A DNA stretch of 37,745 bases from an uncultured beta proteobacterium (GTDB lineage Bacteria; Pseudomonadota; Gammaproteobacteria; Burkholderiales; SG8-41): NCBI GenBank assembly GCA_902825845.1, contig CADECM010000059.1, positions 1 through 37,745 on the forward strand. Reading direction: 5' to 3'. Position numbers and translations under genes: made by a program. The number at the start of each line of letters is the position of its first letter. The stretch's first letter is position 1. This document shows positions 33,547-37,745 of the stretch, in pieces. The notes under the pieces were generated by a model that saw only the letters and a list, made by a program, of their open reading frames with translations, did no database searches and was not told where the DNA came from.

Positions 33547-34784
33547 TTGACTGCTCCCGCCGCGGCCAGTGCCGCGATCTGCTGTTCGTTCAGTCCCAGA
33601 TCCTGGGTCAGCACCTGCCGCGTGTGCTCGCCCAGATTCGGCGCGCGGCCGCGCGGTTCAATACCCAGCGCATCGCAGGTAAACGGCCCGCGCGGATAGG
33701 GTATCGAGCGCCCGATCTGCGGATGTTCCACGTTGCGCCAGTAGTCGCGCTGCTCGTAGTGTTTGAGGCCGTAGTTTTCTTCCGCGGCGCGGATCATGGC
33801 CCACGAGATGCCCATGTTTTGCGCGCGCAAAAAGCACTCCTCGGCGTTGCTCGCGGCAATCAGCTTGCGCACCGCGTCACGAATCAAGGTGCCCTGTCGG
33901 TATTCAGCCGTACGCACCGGCTCCGCCTGATATTTGGGGTCGCGCAGTTCGCTGGTGGGAACACCACGCTCGTCCATCCAGTCGAGCAGCGCGTTCCAGG
34001 TCTTGTCGCTGAGTCCCTGATTCACCGCCATCACATATTTGCCGTCGGCGGTGGGCAACTCCAGCGGCGGCACGCGTTTGGCATTGGCGTGCATGCCGGT
34101 ATGCCGATACAAAGTCTCACCGAAATACATCCAGTGCGGCACCGCGGCTTCGGTACCGATGGCGCACACATCATGTATGCCCACATCGATGTATTGCCCT
34201 TCGCCCGAGGTCATGCGGTCGAACAGCGCCACGGTGATTGCGTGCAGCGTGAACGCGCAGCCCATGTGCCAGGCCTGATTGCCTTTGCCGGCGATGGGTG
34301 TCACCGTTGGATCGGCGTAGCCGCTGCTGGCCATGGTGCCGCCCAGCGCCAGATGCGCGGTATCGTTCATATGCAGATCGCGCCACGGCCCGTCCTGACC
34401 AAAGTCGGTGAGCGAGGCGTAGATCAGTCCACGGTTGGCGGCGACCGCCGCATAGTCGAGTCCCATTGCCGCCAGCGTGCCCGGGGCGGTGCTTTCGATA
34501 AACACATCGGCTTTGGCCAGCAACTTGCGCAGCAAATCCTGCGCCGGCTTGCGCTCGATGTCGAGCGTGACGCTTTGTTTGCCGGTGTTGTTGAACCAGT
34601 AATCGAGACAATTATCCGGATCAGCCTTGTCCTGCACGAACGGCCCGCACCAGCGGCCGGGACTGCCCTTCAAGGGCTCGATCTGGATCACCCGCGCGCC
34701 GCCATCCGACAGCAGCTTGCCCGCCCACTGATTGCGACGGTCGGCAAGTTCGACCACCGTGATGCCTTCGTAAACCCCACTCAT
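33543..34784 (-). CDS. CaiB/BaiF CoA-transferase-like subunit lacking the catalytic Asp
   Basis: This is a second class III CoA-transferase homologue of 413 residues: YEGITVVELADRRNQWAGKLLSDGGARVIQIE, KQSVTLDIERKPAQ, ADVFIESTAPGTLAAMG, and the C-terminal RAPNLGEHTRQVL. When aligned by eye at the start of the helix that carries the catalytic Asp in formyl-CoA transferase, this protein reads NQAWHMGCAFTLHAITVAL (169-187), with Trp172 at the Asp position. It is probably a non-catalytic partner of the next gene's product, as in heteromeric members of the family. GGAGG lies eight bases before the ATG at 34784. It follows the hydrolase gene by 36 bases. Confidence 0.85.
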   Translation of the reverse strand: MSGVYEGITVVELADRRNQWAGKLLSDGGARVIQIEPLKGSPGRWCGPFVQDKADPDNCLDYWFNNTGKQSVTLDIERKPAQDLLRKLLAKADVFIESTAPGTLAAMGLDYAAVAANRGLIYASLTDFGQDGPWRDLHMNDTAHLALGGTMASSGYADPTVTPIAGKGNQAWHMGCAFTLHAITVALFDRMTSGEGQYIDVGIHDVCAIGTEAAVPHWMYFGETLYRHTGMHANAKRVPPLELPTADGKYVMAVNQGLSDKTWNALLDWMDERGVPTSELRDPKYQAEPVRTAEYRQGTLIRDAVRKLIAASNAEECFLRAQNMGISWAMIRAAEENYGLKHYEQRDYWRNVEHPQIGRSIPYPRGPFTCDALGIEPRGRAPNLGEHTRQVLTQDLGLNEQQIAALAAAGAVK

Positions 34785-34820
34785 GCACTCATCCTCCCCG
34801 GCAAGACCGGCAGTCACTGT

Positions 34821-35546
34821 TTATCGCGGCGTGTTCTGCGCCAGAAACGATTTGCACTTGGCCTGCGCCACGGCCAGTGGTTCGCCCGCTTTCCATTCCA
34901 GCAAATACTCCGCGTGCGGCAGCAATTTGGAACATTCGTCGGAGATCGGCCGCGGATGCGCGTCATCATTACCCGCAAGCAACAGGCAGGGCGTTTTGAC
35001 GCTGCCGACAAACGCGCGATCGGCGCTGTAGACAAAACCCGCCCCATACAGATTCTGATAAAACGCTTCCTGCACCGCGTCGCTCGGCGGCGGGGTGAGA
35101 TTCTTGGCCCATTCGATAAAGCGCGCGGGACGCTCCGGCTTCAGCGGCCCGATGCGGCCGATGGGTTGCGCAATGATCGCGCTGGCAACGCGTTGCGGCT
35201 GCATCTTCAGCAGGCTGAAAATGAACGAGCCGCCGATGCACTGCCCGAACAGATGGCAGGAATTGATTTTCAAATGATCCAGCAGCGCGAGATGATCCGA
35301 CGCATAGCTGTGCCAGCCGTCCTGCGCGGTCACCGGCGCGTGCGAGCGGCCGCCCGCGTTGCGCTGGTCCATGATGATGACGCGGTAGTTGGCCGCCCAT
35401 TCGGCCACCGGTTTGAGCGGCGCCATCGCGCCGTCCCACACGGAAATCTTGGACAGCAGCCCCGCGGGGGCGAACGTCAGTATCGGGAAACCGCTGCCGT
35501 ACTCCTCGTAATAGATGGTGGCGCCGTTGTTTTGAATGGTGGGCAT
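34821..35546 (-). CDS. Alpha/beta-hydrolase with cysteine nucleophile
   Basis: This is a 241-residue alpha/beta-hydrolase: PILTFAPAGLLSKISVWDG, VIIMDQRNAGGRSHAP, the nucleophile elbow GQCIGG with Cys103 in place of Ser, and the acid region LLLAGNDDAHPRP (Asp194/Asp195). The usual C-terminal GH motif reads KAGEPLAVAQ, so the catalytic His is not where expected; His197 or His211 could substitute. A Cys nucleophile is known in dienelactone hydrolase. It is first in the leftward CoA-transferase operon, with AAGGAG six bases before the ATG at 35546. It may act on a lactone, ester or thioester of the pathway, or have lost activity. Confidence 0.8.
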   Translation of the reverse strand: MPTIQNNGATIYYEEYGSGFPILTFAPAGLLSKISVWDGAMAPLKPVAEWAANYRVIIMDQRNAGGRSHAPVTAQDGWHSYASDHLALLDHLKINSCHLFGQCIGGSFIFSLLKMQPQRVASAIIAQPIGRIGPLKPERPARFIEWAKNLTPPPSDAVQEAFYQNLYGAGFVYSADRAFVGSVKTPCLLLAGNDDAHPRPISDECSKLLPHAEYLLEWKAGEPLAVAQAKCKSFLAQNTPR

Positions 35547-35926
35547 GTCGCTCTCCTTGAAAGGCACTGTGGCTGTTATTTTGCGCAGGCTATTCTAACC
35601 AATTCGGTTCGCGCACAACGGCCGCGGCGCGCGCGCCGGCGTCTGCCACAAATCGACACGCCGTATGGCGATCGATATTCACAATGCGGCGGTACTGCAC
35701 GCAGCACGCACAATCCAGGAGTGCCTTTGTGCGCAATTGGGAGGAGTCAAAAATAACAATAAAAACAGATAGTTATAAATTACAAAGCCGCGGCAATACG
35801 ACGCAGGCGGGGATGGCGACAGCGGTCGCCGATGAATTGGTTTGATGGGCGTGAACTATTGCCTTGGGGTATCAGGGCTGGCACGGGCAATATGGCGCAC
35901 AGTTCATTTGGAGGAGTTGTTCAATC
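35547..35926. promoter_or_regulatory. Divergent spacer between the hydrolase and small-protein genes
   Basis: This 380-base gap carries the hydrolase operon's promoter region and an AT-rich element copy at 35747-35775. On the minus strand a possible -10 TAGAAT (35597-35592) with a TTGTGC -35 (35618-35613) at a short 15-base spacing would start transcription about 40 bases upstream of the hydrolase ATG. I see no gene in the gap; G+C-rich open frames running in from the plus strand are shadows. Confidence 0.4.
35747..35775 (-). repeat. AT-rich intergenic element, copy 8
   Basis: This copy begins TAACTATCTGTTTTTATT on the minus strand and lies 200 bases upstream of the hydrolase gene, the farthest of any copy from a start codon in the direction of its tail. 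It matches the consensus almost perfectly. Confidence 0.6.
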
Positions 35927-36271
35927 ATGCTGATCATCGATGCTTTGCGCCGCGCCACTACCGCACGCGAAGTGTGTTCCCTGATGACAAAGTACGTTGA
36001 AACGCTGGTCAGTTGCGACACCACCCGGCATCTGCCGGCAGGGGTGACCTCACGGCCGGTGCGAGGACTGGTGGACACTGCGGCGCGACTCGCCTGTTTG
36101 CTCGATCTGCAGGACGCCGAGCCCGCACACACCCCCGGCAGCACCGACTACGGCATCGTCGAGCAGGCCACGCACCTGTTTCGCGAGGGATTGAAACGCC
36201 TGAACATGCTCAACGCCGCCAACGTCGGGGCGTTCTCGTTTAAGGGTCAGGGCACGCGGGCTGCCGCTTAA
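35927..36271 (+). CDS. Hypothetical protein, 114 residues
   Basis: I do not recognise this protein. The start MLIIDALRRATTAREVCSLM has GGAGGAG ten bases upstream, which supports expression. It is mostly helical by composition, without signal peptide or membrane segment, and has no metal motif. The segment VRGLVDTAARLACLLDLQDAE and the VEQATHLFREGLKRLNML helix look ordered, so it is unlikely to be a chance frame. It is the only plus-strand gene between two leftward units and converges on the alpha-hydroxy acid oxidase gene. Confidence 0.6.
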   Translation: MLIIDALRRATTAREVCSLMTKYVETLVSCDTTRHLPAGVTSRPVRGLVDTAARLACLLDLQDAEPAHTPGSTDYGIVEQATHLFREGLKRLNMLNAANVGAFSFKGQGTRAAA

Positions 36272-36317
36272 GCTTTCGCTGTCACGGGCTGGAGATTATT
36301 TCACCGCACCCGGGCGG

Positions 36318-36333
36318 GGCGGTTTTCACCGCC
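36318..36333. terminator. Hairpin between convergent genes
   Basis: GGCGGT and ACCGCC with a 4-base TTTC loop lie in the 100-base gap between the convergent small-protein and alpha-hydroxy acid oxidase genes. It may end or stabilise either transcript, but no T run follows on either strand. Confidence 0.35.
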
Positions 36334-36371
36334 GGTCCACGAGTGACATCCAACGCCGCGCGCGCAAGGCG

Positions 36372-37544
36372 CTACTGGGCAGGATTATTGCGCGCGAAGA
36401 TATGCGGCCCGATTTCGGCAACGCTGCGCGCGCCGATGTAGCCGAAACTGCGCTCCATTTCGTCTGAAAGGATCTTGATGGCCCGCGCGGCGCCCGCCTG
36501 CCCGCCGCAGGCTGTGCCGTACAGCGTCGCCCGGCCGACCAGCACCATTTTGGCGCCCAGCGCCAACGCCTTGACGATGTCGCTGCCGCGGCGGATGCCG
36601 CTGTCGAGGATGACGGTGCAGCGGTCGCCCACGGCTTCCACCACTTCCGGCAGCACGTCGATGGTGGCGATGGCACTGTCGAAGGCGCGTCCGCCGTGAT
36701 TGGACACCACGATGCCATCGGCGCCCGCATCGACGGCGGCGCGCGCCTGATCGGCGCTCAGGATGCTTTTGACGATGAGCTTGCGCGGCCAGAACTCGCG
36801 GAATTTGCGGATGTGTTCCCACGTCATCGCCTGGAATCGCTTGGGGCTGACGCGCGTTTTGCCGTCGATCACCGAAAAGCGATAGCGATCGGGATAATTG
36901 GCGTTGGTGGGCATGCCTTCGTTCATCAGGTACTTGCGCATCACGCGCCACAGCCAGCCGGGATGCGTCGCCATGTCCACCGCCGCCGTCATATTGGGCT
37001 TGAAGGGGAAGGAAAAGCCGTTGCGTTCGTTGTGCTCGCGGCCACGGCCCGGCGCGTGGTCGATGGTGACGACCAGCGCTTCCCAGCCGAGGTCGCGAGC
37101 GCGGGTGACCATTTCGTAGTTGCCTGCCTCATCCTCCCACGGGTATAGCTGGAACCACTTGCGCGCATCAGGCACGGCCTTGGTAACTTCCTCCAGCGAC
37201 GTCAGCGCGCCCATGGCGAGTGTCACCGGTATGCCCGCCGCCGCCGCCGCCCTGGCCAGTTCCACCTCGCCTTGATACCACATCAGTCCCGCGCTGCCGG
37301 TGGGCGCGATGCCGAAGGGCAGATTAATGCGCTGGCCGAAGATTTCCGTACCCAGGTCGCGCTTCGACCAGTCGTTGAGAAAGCGCGTATGCAGTTTGAG
37401 GCGCTGGAACGCCGCGCGGTTCTCCTCTAGCGAAATGCCGTCCTCGGTGCCCTTGTCGACGTACTCGAAGATGCCCTTGGGCAGGCGCCGCTGCGCCACC
37501 TCGCGCAGATCAAAAATGTTGTAGCAGTGCTCAAGCTCGGTCAT
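36372..37544 (-). CDS. FMN-dependent alpha-hydroxy acid dehydrogenase/oxidase
   Basis: This 390-residue enzyme of the glycolate oxidase/L-lactate/mandelate dehydrogenase family oxidises an L-2-hydroxy acid to the 2-oxo acid. Visible residues: Tyr28 in FEYVDKGTEDG, the FMN site FGIAPTGSAGLMW, FQLYPWEDE (131-139), Lys259 in KLIVKSILS, the active base His283 with Arg286 in VVSNHGGRAFDS, and DSGIRRGSDIVKALALGA. AGGGGG lies six bases before the ATG. It is 67 bases downstream of glmS but unrelated to it. It may feed or drain the 2-hydroxy acid pathway suggested by the lyase-like and CoA-transferase genes nearby; that link is inference. Confidence 0.9.
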   Translation of the reverse strand: MTELEHCYNIFDLREVAQRRLPKGIFEYVDKGTEDGISLEENRAAFQRLKLHTRFLNDWSKRDLGTEIFGQRINLPFGIAPTGSAGLMWYQGEVELARAAAAAGIPVTLAMGALTSLEEVTKAVPDARKWFQLYPWEDEAGNYEMVTRARDLGWEALVVTIDHAPGRGREHNERNGFSFPFKPNMTAAVDMATHPGWLWRVMRKYLMNEGMPTNANYPDRYRFSVIDGKTRVSPKRFQAMTWEHIRKFREFWPRKLIVKSILSADQARAAVDAGADGIVVSNHGGRAFDSAIATIDVLPEVVEAVGDRCTVILDSGIRRGSDIVKALALGAKMVLVGRATLYGTACGGQAGAARAIKILSDEMERSFGYIGARSVAEIGPHIFARNNPAQ

Positions 37545-37611
37545 CGGTTTCCCCCTTTAGTTCGGCCGCTGTCGTCTCGCTTTTGTTCGGCCCAGCCTGC
37601 TGCCGGCCCGC

Positions 37612-37745
<134 letters not shown>

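Noticed and set aside
33531..35756. A 741-codon open frame on the plus strand across the CoA-transferase and hydrolase genes
   Set aside because: It is antisense to three genes with clear family motifs and ribosome sites, has no family resemblance, and is expected in G+C-rich DNA.

Overview
The window is G+C-rich, tightly packed chromosomal DNA that looks betaproteobacterial, probably Burkholderiales or a close relative. The signs are a pyrR-pyrB-pyrC' run with a degenerate dihydroorotase-like PyrC', a FimV-type protein, a Bug/TctC periplasmic binding protein, CaiB/BaiF CoA-transferases, and a glmS terminus at the right edge. No rRNA, tRNA, CRISPR array, integrase or insertion sequence is visible.

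Region 1 (487-12884) is an amide/urea nitrogen module. A leftward operon runs urtA-urtB-urtC-urtD-urtE-fmdA-fmdB-amiE: a five-gene ABC importer of the urea/short-chain amide type, then two unrelated amidases (FmdA and the nitrilase-fold AmiE) and the zinc-ribbon protein FmdB. Divergent from it is a two-gene regulatory unit. The first gene encodes a 1129-residue protein that joins an NCS1-type permease domain, an eight-cysteine cluster, a histidine kinase and a receiver. The second encodes a REC/PAS-like/LuxR-HTH response regulator. The 300-base divergent control region holds two adjacent perfect inverted repeats. Inferred logic: a transporter-like sensor detects a nitrogenous solute and switches on its uptake and hydrolysis to ammonia.

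Region 2 (13159-21319) is mostly housekeeping: a YigB-like HAD phosphatase, an LLM-class flavin oxidoreductase, exonuclease III, a secreted DUF4124/glutaredoxin-like protein, oligopeptidase A, and the pyrimidine run pyrR-pyrB-pyrC'. The PyrC' here has lost its zinc ligands and is probably a structural partner of PyrB.

Region 3 (21443-36271, with an alpha-hydroxy acid oxidase at 36372-37544) is accessory and catabolic. It holds a 2-hydroxyacyl-CoA lyase/oxalyl-CoA decarboxylase-like enzyme beside a solute-binding-fold protein without a signal peptide, a methyltransferase with a Tat-like leader, FimV, and a second ThDP enzyme. A leftward operon follows: alpha/beta-hydrolase, two translationally coupled CaiB-type CoA-transferases (only one with the catalytic Asp), a thiolase-fold Ltp-like protein, a DUF35 protein and a Bug binding protein. 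Together they suggest uptake and CoA-dependent breakdown of a hydroxylated or branched carboxylic acid. The substrate cannot be read from the sequence.

The most unexpected pattern is an AT-rich element of about 29 bases with an invariant TGwTTTTA core. It occurs eight times, always between genes and in both orientations (429, 3205, 5957, 15819, 16391, 25351, 32085, 35747). I do not recognise it as a described element. All alignments and counts were made by eye; no search or folding program was run.
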